DNA of 64,000 nt from Shinella kummerowiae (GTDB taxonomy: Bacteria > Pseudomonadota > Alphaproteobacteria > Rhizobiales > Rhizobiaceae), in assembly GCF_009827055.1 (NCBI RefSeq), contig NZ_WUMK01000009.1, positions 62,001 through 126,000 on the forward strand, given 5' to 3'. Shown here piece by piece: positions 8,106 to 15,986 of this stretch. The translations under genes were made by a program, and so were the position numbers. Each line of letters starts with the position of its first letter. Position 1 is the stretch's first letter. Under the pieces are notes generated by a model. The model did no database searches. It had not been told where the DNA came from and saw only the letters and a program-made list of their open reading frames with translations.

Positions 8106-8886
8106 GGGACGTCTCCTTTCGCGCCCTCTGGCGGAAAAGCGGCACGAAGGCCGTTTCCTCCGCTTCGCCGCGCAGCCGGGCCGCGCGGACCGGCACGCCG
8201 TAGAGTGTTTCCAGGTTGGCCTCCGTCATCACGTCAGCGGTCGTGCCGAACAGCGTTTGCGTATCGGGCAGCATCAGCAGGACCTTGTCCGCAACGGCGG
8301 TCGCGTGGTTCGGCTGGTGGGTCGTGAAGGCGATGGCCAGTTTCTGCGTGTCGGCCAGCGCGCCGAGCAGCGACAATACGGTGTCCTGGTTCTTGAGATC
8401 GAGTGCGGAGGCGGGCTCGTCGAGCAGCAGCACGTCATTCTCGCCGGCCAGCGCGCGGGCGATCAGCACGAGCTGGCGTTCACCGCCCGAGAGCGAGCCG
8501 ATGCTGCGGGCCGCGTAGGCGGCCATGCCGGTGGCCTCCAGCGCCTCCATCGCCTTCGCCACGTCGGCCGCGCAGGGCGTGCCGAAGAGCGCGATATGAC
8601 GGGCCCGCCCCATCAGCACCACGTCGAGCACCGAATAGGGAAAGGAGCCGGAAAATTCCTGCGGCACGACACCGGTGCGCGGATTGCACGTGACAAAGCC
8701 GGATGTCGGCTTCAAGAGCCCGGCGAGCACGCGCAGCAAGGTGGACTTGCCACGGCCATTCGGGCCGAGGATCGCGGTGATCTCGCCGGCATGCAGGCCG
8801 ATGTCGAGGTCGCGGAACTGCCAGCGCTCGCCGTCATAGGAATGGCCGGCCTTGTCGAGATGCAGCATGACAGGGTCAGAGACCAT
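8098..8886 (-). CDS. FecE-type ABC transporter ATPase
   Basis: 262 residues. Walker A is GPNGRGKST (residues 41-49), the signature is SLSGGERQLVLIARAL, Walker B is DVLLLDEP with the D-loop ASALD, and the H-loop is AFTTHQPN. This is the ATPase of a siderophore/B12/molybdate-type (type II) importer. The start overlaps the end of the permease gene by 11 bp, and its 3' end overlaps the ModA-like gene. It is the only ATPase gene near either of the two binding-protein/permease pairs in this region, so it may serve both. Confidence 0.9.
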   Translation of the reverse strand: MVSDPVMLHLDKAGHSYDGERWQFRDLDIGLHAGEITAILGPNGRGKSTLLRVLAGLLKPTSGFVTCNPRTGVVPQEFSGSFPYSVLDVVLMGRARHIALFGTPCAADVAKAMEALEATGMAAYAARSIGSLSGGERQLVLIARALAGENDVLLLDEPASALDLKNQDTVLSLLGALADTQKLAIAFTTHQPNHATAVADKVLLMLPDTQTLFGTTADVMTEANLETLYGVPVRAARLRGEAEETAFVPLFRQRARKETSRA

Positions 8887-9910
8887 GGGCGCCTCGCTGT
8901 GTCTGCCGCAGCACCAGGGCGAAGACCGGCGTGCCGATCAGTGCAGTGAGGATGCCAAGCGGGATTTCCGTGCTGGTCGCCGTTCGCGCGACAGTGTCGA
9001 TGACGAGAAGGTAGAGCGCACCGAGGATCAGGGACGCGGGCATCATCAGCCGGTGATCCGGGCCGACGAGCATGCGGGCGATATGCGGCACGACGAGGCC
9101 GACCCAGCCGATAATGCCGCTGACGGCCACCTGCGCGGCCACCACGCAGGAGACGAGCACGAGGACGAGCCAGCGCAGCGGCTCGACATTGACGCCGAGC
9201 GTCCTGGCATCCTCGTCGCCCATCGACAGGAGGTTGATGCGCCAGCGCAGCCCGAGCAGCAGCACGCTGCCGACGATTACCGGTGCTGCGACCAGCAGGA
9301 GCTTGTCCTGGTTGGCCGTGGCGAAGCTGCCGAGCAGCCAGAACACCATGGCCGGCAGCTTGTCCTCGGTATCGGCGAGATATTGCAGGAGGCTCACCAG
9401 CGCGCCGAAGAAGCCGGTGACGACCACACCGGCCAGCACCAGCGCCAGAATGTTGCGGCGCGCGACAATGCCGTTCAGCGCGTAGACGAGCACCAGCGCG
9501 GAGAGGCCAAAAGCGAAGGATGATGCCAGCAGACCATACCGCGGCAGGCTGAGGAGGATGGCCAGCGTGCCGCCGAAGGCGGCTCCGGACGATACGCCGA
9601 CGACCTGCGGCCCGACCAGCGGATTGCGAAAGACGCCCTGCAGAGCCGCACCTGACAGGGCAAGCCCCGCCCCCGTCAGGATGGCAAGCAGGATGCGGGG
9701 CATGCGCACGGTGAACACGACATTCGCCTCCGTCGGCATCACGGCAACCTCCGGCGCGCTGATCGGCGCGATAAGAATAGCGACGACACGCGCGAAGGGA
9801 ATATCGTAGCGCCCCATGCCAAGGGAGGCGACCGCAGCAACCGCCAGAAGGACCAGCAGGCACAGGATGACGGCCCGGGCCGGCCGCTGCGAAACGCCGT
9901 CAGGTCTCAT
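8876..9910 (-). CDS. FecCD-type ABC transporter permease
   Basis: 344 residues with about ten hydrophobic helices. Hallmarks of the FecCD/BtuC family are RMPRILLAILTGAGLALSGA, the segment FRNPLVGPQVVGVSSGAAFG, and the C-terminal IGWVGLVVPHIARMLVGPDH that contacts the ATPase. The start overlaps the binding-protein gene by 4 bp (ATGA). It is the middle gene of a four-gene operon: binding protein, permease, ATPase, ModA-like protein. Confidence 0.92.
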   Translation of the reverse strand: MRPDGVSQRPARAVILCLLVLLAVAAVASLGMGRYDIPFARVVAILIAPISAPEVAVMPTEANVVFTVRMPRILLAILTGAGLALSGAALQGVFRNPLVGPQVVGVSSGAAFGGTLAILLSLPRYGLLASSFAFGLSALVLVYALNGIVARRNILALVLAGVVVTGFFGALVSLLQYLADTEDKLPAMVFWLLGSFATANQDKLLLVAAPVIVGSVLLLGLRWRINLLSMGDEDARTLGVNVEPLRWLVLVLVSCVVAAQVAVSGIIGWVGLVVPHIARMLVGPDHRLMMPASLILGALYLLVIDTVARTATSTEIPLGILTALIGTPVFALVLRQTQRGAHGL

Positions 9911-10965
9911 TGGCCGGCGCTATAGTCCGTGCGGTAGAATTCCTTGTAGTAGGCATCCGCCTCTTTCTGCATGTCGATATCCTCGAAGCGCTCCGGATAA
10001 AGCGCCTTGGCCATCCAGAGTTCGCCAAGCGCCATGGCTTCCGGCATCGGATAGCCCCAGGCCTTGGCATATTCCGGCATCAGGTAGATTCGGCCGTTCT
10101 TGACGGCGTCGATCGTCTGCCAGGATGCCGTCGTCTTGATCTCATCGACCACGGCCGGGTAGCGCTCCTGCACGAAGATGACGGAAGGGTTCCATTTCAG
10201 GACATCTTCCATCGACACCTGCTTGAAGCCGGCGATTTCATTGGCGACATTGCGGGCGCCGGCGCGTTCCATCATCAGGCCGGTATATTTGCCGCGGCCA
10301 TAGGTGGAGAGTTCGGGGTTCGCCATGTAGACGGCGACGCGCTTGTCTTCCGGGATATCGGCGAGGCGATCGGCGACGATCTTTCGGGTCTTCTTGGTGA
10401 CCGCGATCATCTCCTCGCCCTTGTCCTTGCGATCGAGGATATCGGCGATCAGCCGAACGCCCGTCGCAAAGCCGGCATCGATGGCCGCCGGCTCGTCCTT
10501 GACGGCCGGGTTCATCTTCACGGCCTCTTCCGGCGGCACATCCAGCAGCGAGATGGCGACGACGGCAAGCCCGGCATCCTCGATCTGCTTGACCATGTCG
10601 GCAGGCGCGTAGTTCGTGACGAAGACCACGTCCGGCTTCAGCGTCAGAAGCTCCTCGATATTGACCTTGGTCAGCCCGCCCGGCATCGCCAGTTCGGGAA
10701 GCTTCGGCGCGAGCCGCACATATTTCGCGCCGAGCTGCTTCTTCCATTCGTCGAGCACGCCGACCACCTTGTCCATCGCATCGAGCTGCACCGTGATGTT
10801 GAGGGTCTGGTGCTGCAAAATGACGACCCGGTTCACCTGGTCGGGAACATGCACCTCACGGCCGATCTGGTCGGTGACGACCCGGTCCGCCCAGGCGGGC
10901 GAAGCAAACAACAGGCCGCCGATGGCGAGCGCGATTTTCGGTGCAGATGCGAGGCGTGCGAGCAT
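9907..10965 (-). CDS. Periplasmic substrate-binding protein of the FecB/BtuF/MolA type
   Basis: 352 residues with a cleavable signal peptide (about residues 1-26, ending ASPAWA). The mature part begins with the typical RVVTDQIGREVHVPDQVNR strand, followed by two alpha/beta lobes joined by a long helix. Family members bind iron-siderophores, heme, cobalamin or molybdate. The mop gene next door and the ModE-like site 57 bp upstream (11022-11045) point to molybdate, tungstate or a chelate of them; this is an inference. It is the first gene of the operon. Confidence 0.85.
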   Translation of the reverse strand: MLARLASAPKIALAIGGLLFASPAWADRVVTDQIGREVHVPDQVNRVVILQHQTLNITVQLDAMDKVVGVLDEWKKQLGAKYVRLAPKLPELAMPGGLTKVNIEELLTLKPDVVFVTNYAPADMVKQIEDAGLAVVAISLLDVPPEEAVKMNPAVKDEPAAIDAGFATGVRLIADILDRKDKGEEMIAVTKKTRKIVADRLADIPEDKRVAVYMANPELSTYGRGKYTGLMMERAGARNVANEIAGFKQVSMEDVLKWNPSVIFVQERYPAVVDEIKTTASWQTIDAVKNGRIYLMPEYAKAWGYPMPEAMALGELWMAKALYPERFEDIDMQKEADAYYKEFYRTDYSAGQ

Positions 10966-11021
10966 GAAGAGGGTCCTCCGATATGAGCCGAGGGATAGCA
11001 GGTATCACCGCCGGGCAGCAA

Positions 11022-11045
11022 CGTTATATTTCTAAAAATATGTCG
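11022..11045. promoter_or_regulatory. ModE-box-like operator between the importer operon and mop
   Basis: Arms CGTTATAT and ATATGTCG are separated by 8 nt, and the whole is nested in a wider inverted repeat GCAGCAA (11015-11021) / TTGCTGC (11047-11053). It lies 57 bp upstream of the binding-protein start on the minus strand and 131 bp upstream of mop on the plus strand. The layout matches the published ModE site pattern CGTTATAT-N8-(A)CATAACG as I recall it. Two more sites of the same shape lie at 14051 and 14181. Confidence 0.6.
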
Positions 11046-11176
11046 CTTGCTGCGCGATGATACGCAGTCGCGTTTTCGCGAAAACGCCTGATAATCTGCA
11101 GCTGTTTTCTCTGCCTGGACCGTAGTAGCCTTGCGGCCCCGCATGCTAGGCGCACACGGTAAAACAGGAGAATCCC

Positions 11177-11386
11177 ATGAAGATCAGCGCACGCAACCGC
11201 CTCAAGGGCAAGATCGTCGAAGTGACCAAGGGCGCGACCACGGCCCATGTGCGCATCGAGATTGCCGGCGGCGCCATCGTCACCGCATCCATCACCAATG
11301 AATCCGTCGACGAGCTGGGCCTTGTTGCCGGCGGCGAAGCCTATGCCGTCGTCAAGGCGTCCGACGTGATGGTCGCCGTCGACTGA
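11177..11386 (+). CDS. mop: Molbindin (Mop), single TOBE-domain molybdate-binding protein
   Basis: 69 residues, the standard Mop length. The N-terminus MKISARNRLKGKIVEVTKG and the SITNESVDELGLVAGGEAYAV segment are the TOBE/Mop motif, including the serine/asparagine region that contacts the oxyanion at subunit interfaces. Mop proteins form hexamers that store or buffer molybdate or tungstate in the cytosol. AGGAG lies 7 nt before the ATG. It is divergent from the FecBCD-like operon across a 211-bp region with the ModE-like site. Confidence 0.9.
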   Translation: MKISARNRLKGKIVEVTKGATTAHVRIEIAGGAIVTASITNESVDELGLVAGGEAYAVVKASDVMVAVD

Positions 11387-11392
11387 ACCGCG

Positions 11393-11884
11393 TCAAAGAT
11401 CGCTTGCCGCAACATAGAGCGCGGCAAGCGCTTCGAACCCGGCCTGATCCTCCGCTGTAAAGCGACCGGGCAGCGGGCTATCAAGATCGAGCACGCCGAA
11501 GACCGTATCATCCCGCATGAGTGGCACGACGAGCTCCGAGCGCGAGGCGGCATCGCAGGCGATATGGCCTGGAAATGCATGCACATCGGGCACCAGCTGG
11601 CTGCGCCTTTGCGCGACCGCGCTGCCGCACACGCCCTTGCCGACCGGAATGCGCACGCAGGCGACTTTGCCCTGGAAAGGGCCAAGCACCAGTTCGTCGG
11701 ATCGCTTCAGGAAATAGAACCCCGCCCAGTTGAGATCGGCAACCGCGCCATAGATGAGCGCGGAGAGGTTGGCGGCGTTGGCGATGGCGTCGCGCTCGCC
11801 GTGAAAGAGGCCTTCCGCCTGGGCGAAGAGTTCGCGGTAGAAGCCCGGCTTGTCCGTGGCCTCGATTGTCCCGACGTCGTGCAT
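11393..11884 (-). CDS. msrC: GAF-domain free methionine-R-sulfoxide reductase (fRMsr)
   Basis: 163 residues, a single GAF domain. The three cysteines of the family are present at about residues 76, 86 and 110 (VACVRIP, KGVCGSA, HIACDAASRSE), together with the SELVVPL and GVLDLDSP strands. The enzyme reduces free L-methionine-R-sulfoxide with thioredoxin as electron donor in the cytosol. It converges on mop with 6 bp between stops and lies between the two binding-protein/permease loci. It is probably monocistronic, 102 bp downstream of the second permease. Confidence 0.88.
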   Translation of the reverse strand: MHDVGTIEATDKPGFYRELFAQAEGLFHGERDAIANAANLSALIYGAVADLNWAGFYFLKRSDELVLGPFQGKVACVRIPVGKGVCGSAVAQRRSQLVPDVHAFPGHIACDAASRSELVVPLMRDDTVFGVLDLDSPLPGRFTAEDQAGFEALAALYVAASDL

Positions 11885-11986
11885 GGCATGTCCTCACTGG
11901 CGATGGCGCATGGATAGGCCTGCCCAGCCCGTCTTGCAAGAAGGCCTGTCTTGCAAGGATGCCGGATTGCGCCCGACGAAAGCGCG

Positions 11987-13006
11987 TCACGACCAGCTTC
12001 GCTTTCCGGCCACCAGCAGCCACAGGAAGAACGGCGCGCCAACCGTGGCCGTGAGGATGCCGAGCGGCACTTCGATCGCCGCTATGGAGCGTGCCAGCAT
12101 GTCGACGATGAGGAGATAGGCGGCACCGAGCATCATGGCGGCCGGCAGCAGGCGGCGAAAATCCGGGCCGACCAGCATGCGCGCGATATGCGGGATGACA
12201 AGGCCGATCCAGCCGATGATGCCGGTGACCGAGACGGTCGCGGCCGTCACCAGTGTCGCGCCGGCGATGAGCACGATGCGTGTCTTGACCGTATCGACGC
12301 CAAGCGTTCGCGCCTCCTCGTCACCGAGCGTCATGACATTCATGCGCCAGCGCAGCAGCACGAGCGGCACGAGGCCGAGGATGACGGCGGGCAGGATGGA
12401 GAGCACGTCGAAGCGGGTGATCGCCGTCATGCTGCCGAGCAGCCAATAGGTGATGGCCGGGAGCTGGTCATAGGGATCGGCGAGCACCTTGATCAGCGAG
12501 ATGCCGGCGCCGATCAGCGCCTGGATGGCGATGCCGGCAAGCACCAGCGTCAGGACGGGATCGCGCTGGCGCACCAGCGCGCCAATGGCGGTGACGGCGA
12601 GAACCGCGGCAAGCCCGCCGGCAAAGGCGGCAAGCTGGATGAGAAGCAGGGGCAGCGACAGGAAGATGCCGAGCACCGCCCCGAGGCTCGCGCCGACCGA
12701 CACGCCCAGCAGGTCCGGCGAGACCAGCGGGTTGCGGAAGAGCCCCTGATAGGTCGCGCCCGCCGCCGCAAGGGCCGCCCCGACAACAACAGCGGCCAAA
12801 ACGCGCGGCAGGCGGACATTCCACAGCACGGTGGCGAGCAGCGGGTCGGTTGTCTCGCCGGTCACCCATTGGTGCAGGGCCGCAAACAGCGGACCCGGCC
12901 CGCCGCCATATTTACCGACCATCATGGACAGGACGGCGAGGACCAGCAGGCCTGCCAGCCCGAGGATCATCACCGATCGGCCAGCGATGGCAGCGCGTAC
13001 CCGCAT
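11987..13006 (-). CDS. Second FecCD-type ABC transporter permease
   Basis: 339 residues, about ten membrane helices. FecCD marks are NVRLPRVLAAVVVGAALAAA, FRNPLVSPDLLGVSVGASLG and IGWIGLVIPHIARMLVGPDF. The ATG follows directly on the stop of the second binding-protein gene. No ATPase gene lies next to it, so it probably uses the ATPase at 8098-8886, whose own permease has a very similar ATPase-contacting C-terminal segment. It is clearly paralogous to the permease at 8876-9910. Confidence 0.9.
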   Translation of the reverse strand: MRVRAAIAGRSVMILGLAGLLVLAVLSMMVGKYGGGPGPLFAALHQWVTGETTDPLLATVLWNVRLPRVLAAVVVGAALAAAGATYQGLFRNPLVSPDLLGVSVGASLGAVLGIFLSLPLLLIQLAAFAGGLAAVLAVTAIGALVRQRDPVLTLVLAGIAIQALIGAGISLIKVLADPYDQLPAITYWLLGSMTAITRFDVLSILPAVILGLVPLVLLRWRMNVMTLGDEEARTLGVDTVKTRIVLIAGATLVTAATVSVTGIIGWIGLVIPHIARMLVGPDFRRLLPAAMMLGAAYLLIVDMLARSIAAIEVPLGILTATVGAPFFLWLLVAGKRSWS

Positions 13007-14038
13007 CTATTTCTTCACGCTCTTTCCGAGTAGGGTTTCAAGCTGCGCGTCGCTCAATTCGACCTGATAGAACAGCTTGAAGAAGGTTCGCACCTCCGCA
13101 TCGAGCGCTGCCGGAAAGGCCTCGGGATAGAGCGTGTGTTCAAGCCACGCCACGCCGATCAGGCGGTTGAGACCGGGGGGAGAGTCGATCCAGCCGAAGG
13201 GAAGGCTTGGCGCGGCGTGGATATGCCCGGCCTTCACGGCATCAAGCTCCGCCCAGAGCGGATCGTCCTTTACAGCCCTGGCAAATTTCGGCGACGCGGC
13301 GAGGATGACATCCGGCTTCCAGGACAGGATCTGTTCGAGCGAGACCTGGGTCAGGCCGCCCTTGCCGGCGGTGGCGGCAACATTACGGGCACCGACGGCT
13401 TCCAGCAATTCCATGTTGATCGAGCCGGCAAGGCCCGTCTCCAGCCCTTCGGCACCGCGTCCGTAATAGACAGCGGGGCGCTTGTCCTGCGGGATGCCGG
13501 CAAGGCCATTCTCAAGCGCTGCCAGCTTTTCGTCGGCATAGGCGGCCAGCATCTCCGCCCGCGCCTCGACGCCGAGCATGGCGCCCGTCTCGCGCAGCAT
13601 CGCGCCGCTCTTCGCAAAGGCACCGTCGATCAAGATATAGGGAATGCCGGTCTGCGCCTGCACCTTGTCGGCAAGCGAGGCATAGGTGGGGCTCACCGTG
13701 CCGACATCGATGATGATATCCGGCTTGGCGGTCAGCACGGCCTCGATATTGGCCGTACCGCCCTTGCCGGTAAGCTGTCCGAAGACCGGAAGACTGGCGA
13801 CGGAGGGCAGCAGGAAGGCCTTCTCCTCCGCCTTCGGCTCCCTTACCCAGCCTGCGAGTTTTTCCGGTGCAAGCACGTAGACGAGCACCGAGGCCGGCGG
13901 GCCTGCCGCCAGCACGCGCTCCACCTTGTCGGGAATCTCCACCATCCGCCCTGCGGCATCCGTGATCGTGCGCGCCGCGGCCGGCAGCAACGATATGAGC
14001 AGAGCGACGAGAACGACGAAAGCGCGCAAGGCCGGCAT
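13007..14038 (-). CDS. Second periplasmic binding protein of the FecB/MolA type
   Basis: 343 residues with a signal peptide (about 1-22, ending LPAAA). The mature start RTITDAAGRMVEIPDKVERV is the usual first strand of the class. The C-terminal lobe contains PFGWIDSPPGLNRLIGV, a segment I associate with molybdate/tungstate or metal-chelate members. GGGAG precedes the ATG. It forms a two-gene operon with the permease at 11987-13006. A ModE-like site lies 13-36 bp upstream of the start. Confidence 0.85.
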   Translation of the reverse strand: MPALRAFVVLVALLISLLPAAARTITDAAGRMVEIPDKVERVLAAGPPASVLVYVLAPEKLAGWVREPKAEEKAFLLPSVASLPVFGQLTGKGGTANIEAVLTAKPDIIIDVGTVSPTYASLADKVQAQTGIPYILIDGAFAKSGAMLRETGAMLGVEARAEMLAAYADEKLAALENGLAGIPQDKRPAVYYGRGAEGLETGLAGSINMELLEAVGARNVAATAGKGGLTQVSLEQILSWKPDVILAASPKFARAVKDDPLWAELDAVKAGHIHAAPSLPFGWIDSPPGLNRLIGVAWLEHTLYPEAFPAALDAEVRTFFKLFYQVELSDAQLETLLGKSVKK

Positions 14039-14050
14039 GAATTTCTCCCA

Positions 14051-14074
14051 CGATATGTTTGTACGAATATATCC
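14051..14074. promoter_or_regulatory. ModE-box-like site next to the second binding-protein start
   Basis: Arms CGATATGT and ATATATCC are separated by 8 nt, with 6 of 8 arm positions symmetric. Same 8-N8-8 layout as the sites at 11022 and 14181, but the weakest of the three. It lies 13 bp from the ATG at 14038. Confidence 0.4.
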
Positions 14075-14180
14075 TTTGTTCGCGACCGCATGACAACACC
14101 CGCTTTCCCGATTGGGTGTTCGTCAGCGTGTCCGCGCCGAGAAGCGGCGACCAATAAGTCAACTTCCGCTCTTTCCAAAG

Positions 14181-14204
14181 CGTTATGTTTTGATAGATAT
14201 AACG
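14181..14204. promoter_or_regulatory. ModE-box-like site upstream of the Nudix-DUF2325 operon
   Basis: Arms CGTTATGT and ATATAACG are separated by 8 nt, with 7 of 8 arm positions symmetric. It is 70 bp upstream of the Nudix ATG and 143 bp upstream of the binding-protein gene on the other strand. It is the best match of the three to the ModE consensus as I remember it. Confidence 0.6.
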
Positions 14205-14274
14205 AAGACGACGTTTGGGTGCGTTTCAAGCGCCCCGACACGATCCGAAAATTCAGAGGGGTGCTTTGGACATC

Positions 14275-14742
14275 ATGCAGCGAGAAATCCGGATCGCGGT
14301 CGCACTGATCGTTCGGGAGAACGGCGACACGCTTCTCGTGCGCAAGCGCGGCATGCCGATGTACATGCAGGCCGGCGGCAACATCGCGGGAGGCGAAGCG
14401 CCGAAGGCAGCCCTTGCGCGCCATTTGCACGACGAGCTCGGCTTGTTGGTTTCGGCCGCGCGCATGGCGCCCTTCGGCTGCTTCGAGGCGGAAGCGGCAG
14501 ACGCGCCCGACCATCTGCTGATCGCCTATGTGTTCCTGATCAAGCTTCACAACGAAGACATCGCCCCGACCGCCGGTATCGACGAGGCCGTCTGGACGCC
14601 GATCGACAAGGCGCCCGCGCTGCCGCTCGCCCCGCTCACGCGCAACCACATTCTCACCCTGTTCTGGCAGATGCAGTTCGGTGCCGACCTCTCATACCAG
14701 CCGGAAAAAGCCGTCCTTCAAGCAAGCCACGCCCGGAATTAG
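14275..14742 (+). CDS. Nudix hydrolase
   Basis: 155 residues from ATG at 14275; an upstream in-frame ATG at 14215 lies close to the ModE-like site and is less likely. The Nudix box is recognisable but degenerate: GGNIAGGE, then seven residues, then RHLHDELGL where the consensus has REUXEEXGU. The first glutamate of REUXEE is replaced by His and the first of EE by Asp, while the last Glu is kept. The enzyme would hydrolyse a nucleoside diphosphate linked to X; the substrate is unknown. It shares an operon with the DUF2325 gene, 8 bp downstream. Confidence 0.8.
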   Translation: MQREIRIAVALIVRENGDTLLVRKRGMPMYMQAGGNIAGGEAPKAALARHLHDELGLLVSAARMAPFGCFEAEAADAPDHLLIAYVFLIKLHNEDIAPTAGIDEAVWTPIDKAPALPLAPLTRNHILTLFWQMQFGADLSYQPEKAVLQASHARN

Positions 14743-14750
14743 GACCCGCT

Positions 14751-15980
14751 ATGCCAACGTTACCTCGCCTCACGCTGCCCGGTTTGAGCAATCCAACACC
14801 CATCTTCACGACCAATACCCAGGCGCAGGAGCGCGCCAACTCACAGCGGTTGCGGACGTGGGACATCGCCTCCACCTTCCATTGCTCGATCATCGGCACC
14901 TGCCTGACCACGGGCGAACTGCGCCAAATTCTCTTGAAGTCCGGGCAGGACGATGCGCGCACCACAAGCGACCACGCCCTGCATGGCCGTGGCGTGCGTC
15001 TGGCAGGTCAGCGTGACCAGGGCGCGAAAATGCTGAACAAGGCCCTCGATAAACGCCACGAGACGAGCATCAAGCGCATTTCGAGGAACGCGACCGAGCA
15101 GGAATTGCGAGAAATTTGGCGGGAATCCTTCGACAGAGGCGATATTGCCGGCCCCTACTGGGCGCTGATGAGCCATCCGGGCAGTTCGGCCGGCCTGATC
15201 CGCGACATTTTTGGCGAGGTCCATATGCTGTCGCACCTCGTCGGCAGCGCAAGCCGCCTCGATATCGCCCGGCTGACGCAACTCGAAAAGGCCCTGGAAC
15301 AGGCACACGAAAAAGCGGCGCGGCAGGAACAGCGCCTGAAAGCGGCGGCCGACGAGCGCATCGATCAGCAGCACTATATCCGGCAGCTCGAAGAGCGGCT
15401 GATCCGCGCCGAAGCGGCTGCGTCCGCCATACAGCAGGCGTCGACGAAGCGGCGGCCTGCCCCGGAGCGCGCGGAGGCGGAAGACACACGCGCGCCGCAT
15501 CTGGGAAAACAGCTGGCCGAGATGGAGGAGAAACATTCCGTCCTTCAACATGCCTTCGACCAGTTGCAGGATCTCAATCACGCCGTGCTCAGGGAAAACA
15601 AGGCGCTGGAAACGGCCATCGCCGCGCATCTCCAGACACATGCTGAGAGCGTGAAAGTACCCGCGAACGGCCCGGTGCTTTACGTCGGCGGGCGCCGCAA
15701 TCTTTTCGACCACCTGCGTGCCTATGCAGAAAGCCGCAATGTCGACCTTCTTCTCCATGACGGTGGAATGGAGGACAGCACCACCTTGCTTCCCGCGCTC
15801 ATCGGACAGGCGCAGACGGTCCTCTTCCCGGTCGATCACATCAGCCATTCGGCGGTCGGCATCCTGAAGCGCCATTGCCGCGAACAGGGCAAATCCTACC
15901 TGCCGCTGCGCTCGGCCGGGCTTGCGAGTTTCCTCGCCGCCCTCACGGGCGCCGGCGGCGCCTACGGCAAACCGACATAA
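14751..15980 (+). CDS. DUF2325 domain protein with central coiled coil
   Basis: 409 residues from ATG at 14751 (TAGGA upstream). An N-terminal alpha-helical region holds two cysteines and several histidines (FHCSIIGTCLT near residue 45). A long coiled coil follows (about 175-300). The C-terminus is DUF2325: VLYVGGRRNLFDHLRAYAE, LLHDGG, then TVLFPVDHISHSA and LKRHCREQGKSY. The function of DUF2325 is unknown; the C-terminal fold pattern suggests a nucleotide- or small-molecule-binding alpha/beta domain. It follows the Nudix gene closely and converges on xdhC with 6 bp between stops. Confidence 0.75.
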   Translation: MPTLPRLTLPGLSNPTPIFTTNTQAQERANSQRLRTWDIASTFHCSIIGTCLTTGELRQILLKSGQDDARTTSDHALHGRGVRLAGQRDQGAKMLNKALDKRHETSIKRISRNATEQELREIWRESFDRGDIAGPYWALMSHPGSSAGLIRDIFGEVHMLSHLVGSASRLDIARLTQLEKALEQAHEKAARQEQRLKAAADERIDQQHYIRQLEERLIRAEAAASAIQQASTKRRPAPERAEAEDTRAPHLGKQLAEMEEKHSVLQHAFDQLQDLNHAVLRENKALETAIAAHLQTHAESVKVPANGPVLYVGGRRNLFDHLRAYAESRNVDLLLHDGGMEDSTTLLPALIGQAQTVLFPVDHISHSAVGILKRHCREQGKSYLPLRSAGLASFLAALTGAGGAYGKPT

Positions 15981-15986
15981 AGCACG

